Under the pieces are notes generated by a model. It did no database searches. It was not told where the DNA came from and saw only the letters and a list, made by a program, of their open reading frames with translations. DNA of 64,000 nt from a virus. This document shows positions 35,246 through 42,161 of this stretch, one piece after another (within the stretch, counting starts at the first letter, position 1; each line of letters begins with the position of its first letter). Both the position numbers and the translations under genes were made by a program. The DNA lies in IMG/VR virus record IMGVR_UViG_3300042887_005324, positions 62,001 through 126,000 of that record; one strand, given 5' to 3'.

Positions 35246-35839
35246 ATGAATTACTCTCAAAACGATATTGAAAATGTTTTAGAATATTGGCAAGATATTT
35301 CTCAAGATGTTCAATATATCTCAGATGAATTAAACTTAGATATTAATAATGTAATTGATATATTATCAAAACTACAATCAGAAAATCAAATTAATGGATT
35401 CGAAAAAATTCAAAAAAGAAAACAAGTTTTACAAGAAAAAACAGTTCAATCATTTTTAGAGTCATTAGATCCAGAAACATTAAAAGCTCTTAAACTAGAT
35501 AAACTAAAAAGCAAAGAATATTTCTTCATCGAGAAAGAAGTAAATGAAATTTATGACAACCATATATTTTTAACCAAAGTTTCTAAAATAACTTGTGATG
35601 GAGACTTTGTTGTTATTACACTTAATATAGAATACAGAAACACAGAATTCGATATATTTATGGTTTACTTTTCTGATGATACAGTATTCTATGGTTCTGA
35701 AAAAGGAAAATCTGAACTATCAAGATTCTTCGAAACAATGGGACCAGATAATATTGAAGAGTTCAATATAGTAACAAGTAGAATATTAGACGATCATATT
35801 CCAGAGGACTTTTGGGAAGTTAGAGGGTTTGCTAATTAA
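35246..35839 (+). CDS. Unknown protein, possible helix-turn-helix N-terminus
   Basis: A 197-residue protein. Residues ~5-50 (IENVLEYWQDISQDVQYISD and following ELNLDINNVIDILSKLQ) look like a winged-helix or HTH segment, suggesting nucleic-acid binding. The C-terminal half is alpha/beta with ending FWEVRGFAN. No recognised family. It overlaps the convergent ligase-like gene by four bases. Confidence 0.6.
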   Translation: MNYSQNDIENVLEYWQDISQDVQYISDELNLDINNVIDILSKLQSENQINGFEKIQKRKQVLQEKTVQSFLESLDPETLKALKLDKLKSKEYFFIEKEVNEIYDNHIFLTKVSKITCDGDFVVITLNIEYRNTEFDIFMVYFSDDTVFYGSEKGKSELSRFFETMGPDNIEEFNIVTSRILDDHIPEDFWEVRGFAN

Positions 35840-36471
35840 AATTTATAATTTTTAGTAGCCTTTCTAAATTTAATCTGACTTTTAGTATTATTGTTTTCAG
35901 TATTACCAATTTCCAATTTAGCGGATTTTCTTTTACACACTAAACCTTCAATCATATCTATTTTAGATAAGTTAGTAAACAATTCTTTGAAATTTGAATC
36001 AAACGACTTGACTCGGTAAATATTTTCAGAAATAGAATATAAGTATTCTTTTTCAGAACTATTAGTACCAAATAAACTATCTAATAGTGATATTCTTTCT
36101 TGAAAAGAATTTCCTACTAAATAATTACCATCATAAACTAACAAATCAAAAATAACTAATTTATGATTGAAAACTTCATTATTTTCATCGTTTTTTGATT
36201 TATTCATATACTCACCATTGATAGCCATCCAACCACTACCAGAATAAAGTTGTAATAGTTCATCACTATTTAATTGAACATTACTCATTCGTTGATTGTG
36301 TCTATTAAAGAATAAAACATCTTTACCATTCATAAAAATGATCGCATTAGAACCATTTAATTTTGGTTGTGCAATCATCATATTATTGTCCCAAAAATCT
36401 AAGTCAGATAAAGGAACTGCATTCTTTGGTCGAGGAGGGTATAAATAGTGGAATGAATCAAACTTAATCAT
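35836..36471 (-). CDS. ATP-dependent RNA/DNA ligase-like nucleotidyltransferase
   Basis: A 211-residue protein with the motifs of the covalent nucleotidyltransferase fold: motif I QPKLNGSNAI (catalytic Lys near residue 37), motif III FDLLVYDG, motif IV EGLVCKR, motif V SQIKFRKAT. It has only the catalytic core and lacks an obvious OB or RNA-ligase C-terminal domain, like minimal phage RNA ligases. It would join RNA or DNA ends through an AMP-lysine intermediate. Promoter TATATTTG is just four bases before the ATG. Confidence 0.78.
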   Translation of the reverse strand: MIKFDSFHYLYPPRPKNAVPLSDLDFWDNNMMIAQPKLNGSNAIIFMNGKDVLFFNRHNQRMSNVQLNSDELLQLYSGSGWMAINGEYMNKSKNDENNEVFNHKLVIFDLLVYDGNYLVGNSFQERISLLDSLFGTNSSEKEYLYSISENIYRVKSFDSNFKELFTNLSKIDMIEGLVCKRKSAKLEIGNTENNNTKSQIKFRKATKNYKF

Positions 36472-36475
36472 TCCA

Positions 36476-36483
36476 CAAATATA
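36476..36483 (-). promoter_or_regulatory. Bacteroidota-type promoter, almost leaderless
   Basis: TATATTTG ends four bases before the ATG at 36471, with TTG 20 bases upstream. Given normal spacing, the transcript would begin at or near the start codon. Confidence 0.6.
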
Positions 36484-36507
36484 CGGATTTTAATTCAAAA
36501 AAACAAA

Positions 36508-37773
36508 TTAATTCAAATTAAAAACTGTCTGAAACTCTTTAACTAAATCATTTTTTTCCCAAGGAAACAACTCAACTTCAACAGTTTTCTCGTTTCCTAA
36601 AATATCTTTAAATGTTTTTGTTTTAACAAATGATTCTCTACCCATATGACCATAAGCAGCAGTTTCAGAATAAATTGGAGTTCTTAAATTAAATCTCTTT
36701 TCAATTGAGTAAGGTCTTAAATTACAAGAATCAAGTTCCATAATTTTCTTAGCAATTTCACCATCACTAAGTTTTACATTAGATGTATTATATGTATTAA
36801 CATAAAGACCAACTGGATCAGCCACTCCAATTGCATAAGCGACTTGTACTAAAACTTCGTCACAAACACCACTAGCAACTAAATTACGAGCAATATGTCT
36901 AGTAGCATAAGCTGCGCTTCTATCAACCTTACTTGGATCTTTTCCTGAGAAAGCACCGCCACCATGAGCTCCTTTACCACCATAGGTATCAACAATGATT
37001 TTTCTACCAGTTAATCCAGTATCTCCGTGAGGTCCACCAATTACAAACTTACCAGTTGGGTTGACGTGTAATGTAAAATCAGATTTGAAAAGTTTTTGAA
37101 TTCTTTTAGGACATTTACTAATAACACGAGGAATTAAAATCTTTTTAACATCTTTTCTAATTTTATCTAACATTTTATCATCGTCTTGTTCAAAATCATC
37201 ATGTTGAGTTGAAATTACAATCGTATCAATTCTTTTGGCTTTATGTTTTTTGTCATATTCAATTGTAACTTGACTTTTTGCATCTGGTCTCAAATATTTC
37301 ATTTTCTTACCTTCTTTTCGTATCTCTGATAGCTCTCTCAAAAGTAAGTGTGATAATTCTAAAGGTAAAGGCATATAATTATCAGTTTCATTTGTAGCAT
37401 AACCAAACATCATACCTTGGTCTCCTGCTCCTTGATCTTCTTTATTTGTTCTTTCAACACCTTGATTAATGTCAGTAGATTGCTCGTGAATTGCTGATAG
37501 TATACCACAAGAATTTGCATCAAACATATATTCACTTTTAGTATATCCAATATTTTCAATTACTTTTCTTGCAATTAATTGAACATTGAGTTGTGTTGTA
37601 GATTTAACTTCACCGGCTAAAATAACTTGACCAGTAGTAACAAGTGTTTCACAAGCGACCTTAGATTCTGGATCAAAAGCTAAGAAATTATCGATTAAGG
37701 CATCTGATATTTGGTCAGCAATTTTATCTGGATGACCTTCAGAAACAGATTCTGATGTAAAAAAATAAGACAT
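36508..37773 (-). CDS. metK: S-adenosylmethionine synthetase
   Basis: A 421-residue MetK-like enzyme, somewhat longer than usual, making SAM from methionine and ATP. Visible: [15 protein letters not shown] at the N-terminus; [53 protein letters not shown]; and YGHMGRES near the end, all conserved and catalytically plausible. It is a metabolic gene rare in phages. Its ATG lies inside a perfect 13-bp inverted repeat. The next upstream gene on this strand is a YqeY protein, 55 bases away. Confidence 0.94.
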   Translation of the reverse strand: MSYFFTSESVSEGHPDKIADQISDALIDNFLAFDPESKVACETLVTTGQVILAGEVKSTTQLNVQLIARKVIENIGYTKSEYMFDANSCGILSAIHEQSTDINQGVERTNKEDQGAGDQGMMFGYATNETDNYMPLPLELSHLLLRELSEIRKEGKKMKYLRPDAKSQVTIEYDKKHKAKRIDTIVISTQHDDFEQDDDKMLDKIRKDVKKILIPRVISKCPKRIQKLFKSDFTLHVNPTGKFVIGGPHGDTGLTGRKIIVDTYGGKGAHGGGAFSGKDPSKVDRSAAYATRHIARNLVASGVCDEVLVQVAYAIGVADPVGLYVNTYNTSNVKLSDGEIAKKIMELDSCNLRPYSIEKRFNLRTPIYSETAAYGHMGRESFVKTKTFKDILGNEKTVEVELFPWEKNDLVKEFQTVFNLN

Positions 37774-37803
37774 AATATAAATTAATTTTCAATTTATATT
37801 ATG
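37771..37803 (-). promoter_or_regulatory. Perfect hairpin that includes the metK start codon
   Basis: Arms 37771-37783 and 37791-37803 (CATAATATAAATT and AATTTATATTATG) are exactly complementary with a 7-base loop. In the mRNA the start codon would be paired, or the DNA could be a dyad operator. Confidence 0.6.
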
Positions 37804-37828
37804 TCTTTAATAGGAAGTTTCTTAAAAC

Positions 37829-38245
37829 TTAACTCATCTTAGCCTTTGCTAATTCAGAGACTATCTTTTTATCTACAGGTAAAGAACTAAACTCTTTCAT
37901 AATAGCACCAATATTAGTAATACCAGAGGAAATTAAAGAATCGATTTTTGATTCAATTTCTTCAGCTGACATTTGTTTAGGCAAATAAGATTCTACAATT
38001 TCTAACTCGGTTTTAGAAAATGATAGTTTATCTGGATCGGTAAGAGAAGAAAGTGTTTCTTTTAATGACTTAACAGACTTGTTAAGAATTTTAGTAACAT
38101 CTTCATCTGTTAGATTTTCAACACCTGTGTTTTTTTCAATAGTTTGAATCTCACCTTTAATTACAGAAAGTAAGTTCTTTGATAAGGTGTTTTTAGCTTT
38201 GAAAGCGTCGATGTAATCTTTGTTGATTTTTTCTTTAAGTGTCAT
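37829..38245 (-). CDS. YqeY/GatB-related protein
   Basis: A 138-residue protein matching the YqeY (GatB_Yqey) pattern: MTLKEKINKDYIDAFKAKN at the start, LSVIKGEIQTIEK, then VESYLPKQMSAEEIESKI and GAIMKEF. YqeY is related to the tRNA-binding tail of amidotransferase GatB. I chose the ATG at 38245 because the longer frame runs into the tRNA-Cys at 38261. It lies next to that tRNA, which may be meaningful. Confidence 0.82.
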   Translation of the reverse strand: MTLKEKINKDYIDAFKAKNTLSKNLLSVIKGEIQTIEKNTGVENLTDEDVTKILNKSVKSLKETLSSLTDPDKLSFSKTELEIVESYLPKQMSAEEIESKIDSLISSGITNIGAIMKEFSSLPVDKKIVSELAKAKMS

Positions 38246-38260
38246 AGTTGTAAAAGTTTG

Positions 38261-38331
38261 AGGTCGGGGATAGATTCTCACTACCGTAAAAGACTTTGCT
38301 GGTCTCTGCCTAAATGCTCAGCCACCCGACC
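38261..38331 (-). tRNA. tRNA-Cys(GCA), divergent
   Basis: A 71-nt tRNA: acceptor GGTCGGG/CCCGACC fully paired, short D-arm, anticodon stem GAGAC/GTCTT with loop CAGCAAA (anticodon GCA), TTAC variable loop, T stem GGTAG/CTATC, discriminator T (U73 is a tRNA-Cys identity element). Oddities: A33 where U33 is nearly universal, and T-loop TGAGAAT instead of TTCGAAT. Could be functional but unusual, or decaying. No encoded CCA. Confidence 0.75.
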
Positions 38332-38338
38332 GTGTATA

Positions 38339-38473
38339 TTATTTATTTATTTCATCACGAAGTTCTTCCATCAAAATTTGATGTTCATAATCTTGAGCCA
38401 TACGAAAAAGATCACAAAAATTAATGTTTTGTTTATTCTCTATGATTTCTGATGTAACAGTTGTTATATACAT
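38339..38473 (-). CDS. Small protein, 44 residues, unknown function
   Basis: A short open frame starting MYITTVTSEIIENKQNIN and ending MEELRDEINK, with a helical acidic C-terminus. It has its own Bacteroidota promoter 18 bases upstream and ends eight bases before the tRNA-Cys, so both are probably on one transcript. Too short for family assignment. Confidence 0.55.
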   Translation of the reverse strand: MYITTVTSEIIENKQNINFCDLFRMAQDYEHQILMEELRDEINK

Positions 38474-38491
38474 ATTTCTAATTATTTAATA

Positions 38492-38499
38492 CAAATATA
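38492..38499 (-). promoter_or_regulatory. Bacteroidota-type promoter, -7 box TATATTTG
   Basis: TTTTG lies 19 bases upstream. It serves the 44-residue gene and probably the tRNA-Cys. Confidence 0.7.
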
Positions 38500-38510
38500 A
38501 GAAATAGTTT

Positions 38511-38774
38511 TCAATTATCAAAATCCTTAGGAAAAAAATCTCCTAATCTATTCTTTTTGGACAAATCTAATATTTCGTCTATTTTATCATCCCTAAGTCT
38601 TGATTGATCCTCTAACCACATATGAAAGTAGATTTCGTGAAAATCATAGAAGTAATCTTCTAATAAACCATCATACCATAACATGAAAAAATCACTATAT
38701 TCTTTTTGTTCATCAAAGAATTCTTTTTTTGATATATCATCTAATATTTCTTGTTTGGTTTTTCTATTGTTCAT
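38511..38774 (-). CDS. Small acidic protein, unknown function
   Basis: An 87-residue protein rich in Asp/Glu and aromatics (FFDEQKEYSDFFMLWYDG, then YFYDFHEIYFHMWLEDQS), predicted helical. Start overlaps the upstream stop by 11 bases. No family recognised; the acidic surface could mimic DNA, but that is speculation. Confidence 0.6.
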   Translation of the reverse strand: MNNRKTKQEILDDISKKEFFDEQKEYSDFFMLWYDGLLEDYFYDFHEIYFHMWLEDQSRLRDDKIDEILDLSKKNRLGDFFPKDFDN

Positions 38775-39111
38775 ATAATATCGACTTCAATTGTAAATCT
38801 CTTAATCTTTGTTTAATTATTGAATTATCTGTTGTATCTGAAATTACCTCAATAATTTGATTAACTCTAGTAATGAGTCCTTCTAAATTTGTAGTTCCTG
38901 GATCAGATGAGTATTTCGAGCCTTTCCAAATTAATTCAATTTTATTAAATTTGTCTGCTATATACCACATAGTAACATTGCTATAATTTAAATATTTTTT
39001 AGCTGACTCAAATTTGTCTCTAGCTGACTGATTAGTTAAACCATCAACATCAATATAAACTACAAAAATAGGGTTCTCTAAATCTAATTTTTCTTCAATC
39101 ATATAATTCAC
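38764..39111 (-). CDS. Unknown small protein
   Basis: A 115-residue protein: IFVVYIDVDGL at the N-terminus has the feel of a nucleotide-fold strand with an Asp-Val-Asp motif. The rest is alpha/beta (FESAKKYLNYSNVTMWYIAD). It overlaps both neighbours (17 and 11 bases), so a translationally coupled run. Alternative start at 39102 (second Met). Ends in TAG. Confidence 0.6.
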   Translation of the reverse strand: MNYMIEEKLDLENPIFVVYIDVDGLTNQSARDKFESAKKYLNYSNVTMWYIADKFNKIELIWKGSKYSSDPGTTNLEGLITRVNQIIEVISDTTDNSIIKQRLRDLQLKSILYEQ

Positions 39112-39460
39112 TAATAATTAAATCTCTTTGAGATTCAATAGACAAATCATTTTCTTCATATTCTTCAACTACAATCTTTAGTATCTGAAAAGAATTTGTT
39201 TTTGATAAAACACTAACTCTAATTACATCAAAACTTATATCTAAAAATATTTCATTGTTTTTTAAATAAACATTTTTAAATGTGTTGTTATTAGTTTTAT
39301 AGTTAGCCAATTCAAAATCAGAAGGCACTTTTATCTTAAATGAGTGATAAGCTATATTAGACCACATATTATCATCTTTATATGGATTTAAGGGTCCAAT
39401 ATATTTAAAGTTTTGAAGTAGTTCAATTTTATCAGAATTCTCGAATTTTATCCAATTCAT
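39095..39460 (-). CDS. Unknown small protein
   Basis: A 121-residue beta-rich protein opening MNWIKFENSDKIELLQNF, weakly like the capsid-targeting N-termini of this genome. Six bases separate it from the HAD-like gene. No family recognised. Confidence 0.6.
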   Translation of the reverse strand: MNWIKFENSDKIELLQNFKYIGPLNPYKDDNMWSNIAYHSFKIKVPSDFELANYKTNNNTFKNVYLKNNEIFLDISFDVIRVSVLSKTNSFQILKIVVEEYEENDLSIESQRDLIISELYD

Positions 39461-39466
39461 TAGATT

Positions 39467-39895
39467 TTATTTATCAGAGTTAGACCAAAGTTTACAAAAA
39501 GGTGTAGTGAAGTAATCATTATATTGTAAAGTATCATCAATATGTAAATTAATATTTTCTCTTCTACAATAATCAGCTTTAGTTTTATCCCAAAGTTCAT
39601 CTTCAATCAAAGCAAATCCAAATTTTGGATGAAATCCCTTAGTCGGCGTACCTAATTGTTTATGATAATCTGTGATAGAAAATATCTTAGTATATTTAAT
39701 TTTATAAGTAGCCAATAATTCAAAGTCTTTATCAGATAAACCACCTGTAATTATATGAACCTCACCACCAGATTTGATTATTGAGTTTGATAAAAATGAA
39801 AAGAACTCTGGCATTGTATCAATAACACCATGAAAATCTAAACCTACTTTGTAAGTATTTTTACTCTCAAAGATTTTAGAAAATTTTCTTATCAT
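39467..39895 (-). CDS. HAD-like protein with altered motif I
   Basis: A 142-residue protein. GLDFHGVIDT (about residues 18-27) is a HAD motif I in which the second Asp (general acid) is His. IITGG follows as motif II, and FALIEDELWD and LHIDDTLQYND resemble the C-terminal Asp motif. The N-terminus MIRKFSKIFES belongs to the capsid-targeting-like set. The Asp-to-His change suggests altered or reduced phosphatase activity. A TATATTTG promoter lies 15 bases upstream. Confidence 0.7.
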   Translation of the reverse strand: MIRKFSKIFESKNTYKVGLDFHGVIDTMPEFFSFLSNSIIKSGGEVHIITGGLSDKDFELLATYKIKYTKIFSITDYHKQLGTPTKGFHPKFGFALIEDELWDKTKADYCRRENINLHIDDTLQYNDYFTTPFCKLWSNSDK

Positions 39896-39910
39896 TTATT
39901 ATATATTATT

Positions 39911-39918
39911 CAAATATA
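39911..39918 (-). promoter_or_regulatory. -7 box TATATTTG (no clear -33)
   Basis: Upstream of the gene at 39895, in the 71-base divergent gap. No clear TTG is seen at the expected spacing, so it is weaker. Confidence 0.45.
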
Positions 39919-39966
39919 ATAATTTTTTTTAATATATAGTTTAGTGGATAAAAATAAAAATACTAA

Positions 39967-40512
39967 ATGGAAAGAGAAATTTTAGAAAATTACTTAAATG
40001 GTGGATTATCAACAAATGATATTGTTAAGATAACGAATAAGTCACAAACAACCATAGTTTATTGGATGAAAAAACATGGATTAAAATCAAATTTTATTAA
40101 CTTCAAAGATCAAGGAGTAAAAGACTACGGTGAATATAGATTTTGCCCAAGATGTAAAAAGGAATGTAAAACATCAGATTTTTATAACAGAAGAGGAAAG
40201 GCCAATAGTTCAGTTTACTGTAAGAGCTGCACAAGTGACCAAACATTAGAAAGAATGAGGGCATTAAAGTTACAAATGGTTGAGTATAAAGGCGGTTCTT
40301 GTGTAAAATGTGGATATAATAGATACTTAGGTGCTTTAGAATTTCACCATCTTAATCCAGATGAAAAAGACTTTAACCCATCTCAACTAAAAAGATACAA
40401 ATTTGATGATAATGTAAAGTCAGAACTGGATAAATGTATATTAGTATGTTCAAACTGTCATAGAGAAACACACGATGAAATTAATAGAAATAAAAAAGAG
40501 ACTCAAGATTGA
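39967..40512 (+). CDS. Free-standing HNH endonuclease, possible homing enzyme
   Basis: A 181-residue protein. The N-terminal ~45 residues hold a helix-turn-helix (STNDIVKITNKSQTTIVYWM). CPRCKKEC...CKSC is a treble-clef/zinc ribbon at about residues 60-88. GGSCVKCGYNRYLGALEFHH near residue 107 and VCSNCHRETH near the end form the HNH nuclease with zinc-binding CxxC pairs. It is convergent with, and ten bases from, the intron-bearing tRNA-Arg, with which it shares a terminator. A role in homing of the intron or tRNA locus is plausible but not proven. Confidence 0.85.
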   Translation: MEREILENYLNGGLSTNDIVKITNKSQTTIVYWMKKHGLKSNFINFKDQGVKDYGEYRFCPRCKKECKTSDFYNRRGKANSSVYCKSCTSDQTLERMRALKLQMVEYKGGSCVKCGYNRYLGALEFHHLNPDEKDFNPSQLKRYKFDDNVKSELDKCILVCSNCHRETHDEINRNKKETQD

Positions 40513-40521
40513 GTCTCTTTT
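40494..40521. terminator. Bidirectional terminator between HNH gene and tRNA-Arg
   Basis: AAAGAGACTCA / TGAGTCTCTTT stem with flanking A- and T-runs. It overlaps the last codons of the HNH gene and ends three bases before the tRNA 3' end. Confidence 0.8.
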
Positions 40522-40522
40522 G

Positions 40523-40802
40523 TGATTCCGGATGGATTCGAACCATCGACCCACAGCTTAGACATACCACTATAGCTTTCGCTACCTAATGTTTGTGGTC
40601 TGGACTATATCATCACCTTCAACCTAGTTGTTCAGGTGCTTCCCCCTTAGTCTCTACACACTCCCTCATTTCTGAGGTTTGGCTCGGTATTACCATCAAC
40701 ATTACTTGGAAGGTTTCACCGAATTCGAGAAGTTCTATCTAACTATTTCTAATTAAACGCCCCCTTTGAGGCTGTTGCTCTATCCAACTGAGCTACGGAA
40801 CC
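40523..40802 (-). tRNA. tRNA-Arg(UCU) interrupted by a group I intron
   Basis: Exon 1 (40769-40802, 34 nt) ends ACAGCCT; exon 2 (40523-40562, 40 nt) begins TCTAAGCTGT. Joined, they give a 74-nt tRNA with acceptor GGTTCCG/CGGAATC, D-arm AGCTCAGTTGGATAGAGC, anticodon stem ACAGC/GCTGT, loop CTTCTAA (anticodon UCU), T-arm GATGG-TTCGAAT-CCATC, and discriminator A. It closely resembles the E. coli argU tRNA-Arg(UCU). The intron lies between U33 and U34. Reads AGA, the main Arg codon of this AT-rich phage. Confidence 0.93.
40563..40768 (-). ncRNA. Group I intron (IC3-like, 206 nt)
   Basis: Core motifs read in order on the minus strand: AATTCGGTGAAACCT; ACCGAGCCAAA (at 40678-40688); GTAGAGACTA (40648-40657); GATATAGTCC (40602-40611); and a GCGAAAGC P9 tetraloop. 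These match the Azoarcus tRNA-Ile intron nearly in order and in length. P1 can form: exon GCCU plus intron C pair with GGGGC of the internal guide, with a U-G wobble at the 5' splice site. The intron ends in G before UCU. No ORF is inside; it should be self-splicing. Confidence 0.92.
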
Positions 40803-40819
40803 ATTTTTTATTTCTATCA

Positions 40820-40827
40820 CAAATATA
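40820..40827 (-). promoter_or_regulatory. Promoter of the split tRNA-Arg, -7 box TATATTTG
   Basis: TTG is about 20 bases upstream. It lies 18 bases before the tRNA 5' end and close to the end of the gene at 40839, whose transcript could also read through. Confidence 0.72.
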
Positions 40828-40838
40828 ATTTAAAGTTT

Positions 40839-41258
40839 TTAATTTTCCAAAATCAAATTAATTTTTCTATCTCTCTTGAATTGTGATATTAATTTTTCAA
40901 CTTCACATTCATCTTCATCTCCATCTGAAGAAACTTGAATATTACTACCAAAGTATTCCTTAGCAAGAAGTAAACAAGCATTTACATGTCGATCATAGGG
41001 TTTTAAGTTAGTTTTAGTAAATTGAAATCCAGTGGTGTCTTTACCTAAAGCAAAGGTTTCGTGTGAATTTTTATCAACTCCATTAAATCTGACCTCATCT
41101 TTTGTAAACTGGGCATCGCCTTCACCATCATATCCGGCAATTCCATGTCCAAAAATATTAGTAATTTCATCACAGATGATTTTACAATCTTCTGAATACT
41201 TCTCAAATTTTTGAGGATCAATTTGACCATTTACTATGTAATATCTTGTATATCCCAT
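40839..41258 (-). CDS. Phage protein of unknown function (MGYTRYY type)
   Basis: A 139-residue protein. The opening MGYTRYYIVNG and the middle FGHGIAGYDGEGDAQFTKDE belong to a small, often phage-borne hypothetical family I recognise by eye but cannot name. Acidic C-terminus (SSDGDEDECEVEKL). Function unknown. It is the last gene of a minus-strand run of five. Confidence 0.7.
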   Translation of the reverse strand: MGYTRYYIVNGQIDPQKFEKYSEDCKIICDEITNIFGHGIAGYDGEGDAQFTKDEVRFNGVDKNSHETFALGKDTTGFQFTKTNLKPYDRHVNACLLLAKEYFGSNIQVSSDGDEDECEVEKLISQFKRDRKINLILEN

Positions 41259-41267
41259 ATCTTAAAA

Positions 41268-41669
41268 TTATTGATTATAAACTAATTTTTTCCAACTTGT
41301 ATTTTCTATATGAATCACTAATGTATTTGGATTATTAGCCTTAATAACATTAGCTTCAAATTCAGAGTTTTCAAAGTGACATTCAATACCAAGTTCTTTT
41401 ATTTGTTGGTCTTTTAACACTCTATTTGTAAAATATATTTTTTTAACACCTAGTTCTTTTGCTAATTCAACTACAACTTCTGATTCACCAGAATAAACAC
41501 TTGGATGGTATCTTTTAGTGATAATACAAACATCTTTGCCTTGATTGATTAATTCTTTACATATTGATTGTATTTCTTCTTTTTGGGGATTTACAGTTCC
41601 ATCGAAATCATCATGTAAAGTTCCGTCAAAATCAAAGGAAATTTTATTTTGAGTAATGATTATCGACAT
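41268..41669 (-). CDS. HAD-like phosphatase
   Basis: A 133-residue protein with motif I SFDFDGTLHDD (about residues 11-21), then a DVCIITKR motif II and an IYFTNRV...K lysine region. It lacks a clear cap domain and the last Asp motif is weak, like short phage HAD proteins acting on small phosphoesters. The start ATG overlaps the greA stop by ten bases. Confidence 0.75.
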   Translation of the reverse strand: MSIIITQNKISFDFDGTLHDDFDGTVNPQKEEIQSICKELINQGKDVCIITKRYHPSVYSGESEVVVELAKELGVKKIYFTNRVLKDQQIKELGIECHFENSEFEANVIKANNPNTLVIHIENTSWKKLVYNQ

Positions 41670-42130
41670 CTAACATTAATAATTTCTAATTCAAGTAATC
41701 CAGCAGGAATATTGATATTTACTTTATCACCTACTTTATTTCCAATAAGAGCTTTTCCAATTGGACTTAATTGTGATATTTTTCCTTCTTTCAAAGAAAT
41801 CTCGTGTTCTGGTACAATTTTATATTCAATTTCTGAATTGTTTTTCAAATTTTTAACTTTAACCCAGGTAAGAAGTTGAACGGTTCCATCATCTACAACA
41901 CCTTCTACAATTTGAGCATTAGCAAGTAAACTGTTAACTTTCGAAAGTTTATTATTAAGATTGTCTAATGCTTGTTTTGCTGCTTCATATTCTGCGTTTT
42001 CAGATAAATCGCCTTTATCACGAGCATCAGCCAAGTTTTGTAAACACTCTCTTAATTCGACTGTTTTCATTTTTGTGTATTCCTCGCTCATTTTATTAAA
42101 TCCCTCACGAGTCATTGGTACTTTTTCCAT
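41660..42130 (-). CDS. greA: GreA-type transcript cleavage factor
   Basis: A 156-residue protein close to the usual GreA length. The N-terminal coiled coil contains the acidic tip sequence DARDKGDLSENAEYEAAKQA (residues ~35-54), which carries the Asp/Glu pair that chelates the cleavage magnesium. The C-terminal FKBP-like domain has SPIGKALIGNKVGD. Host GreA rescues backtracked RNA polymerase. A phage copy may assist transcription of its own AT-rich genome or replace host GreA. Rare in phages. No clear promoter; it may be read from the upstream SLOG gene. Confidence 0.9.
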   Translation of the reverse strand: MEKVPMTREGFNKMSEEYTKMKTVELRECLQNLADARDKGDLSENAEYEAAKQALDNLNNKLSKVNSLLANAQIVEGVVDDGTVQLLTWVKVKNLKNNSEIEYKIVPEHEISLKEGKISQLSPIGKALIGNKVGDKVNINIPAGLLELEIINVRCR

Positions 42131-42161
42131 AATGAATTTTTATATTTAATTTGTATTATAC

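Noticed and set aside
38246-38281. Longer start for the YqeY-like protein
   Set aside because: The extension runs into the 3' end of the tRNA-Cys on the same strand.
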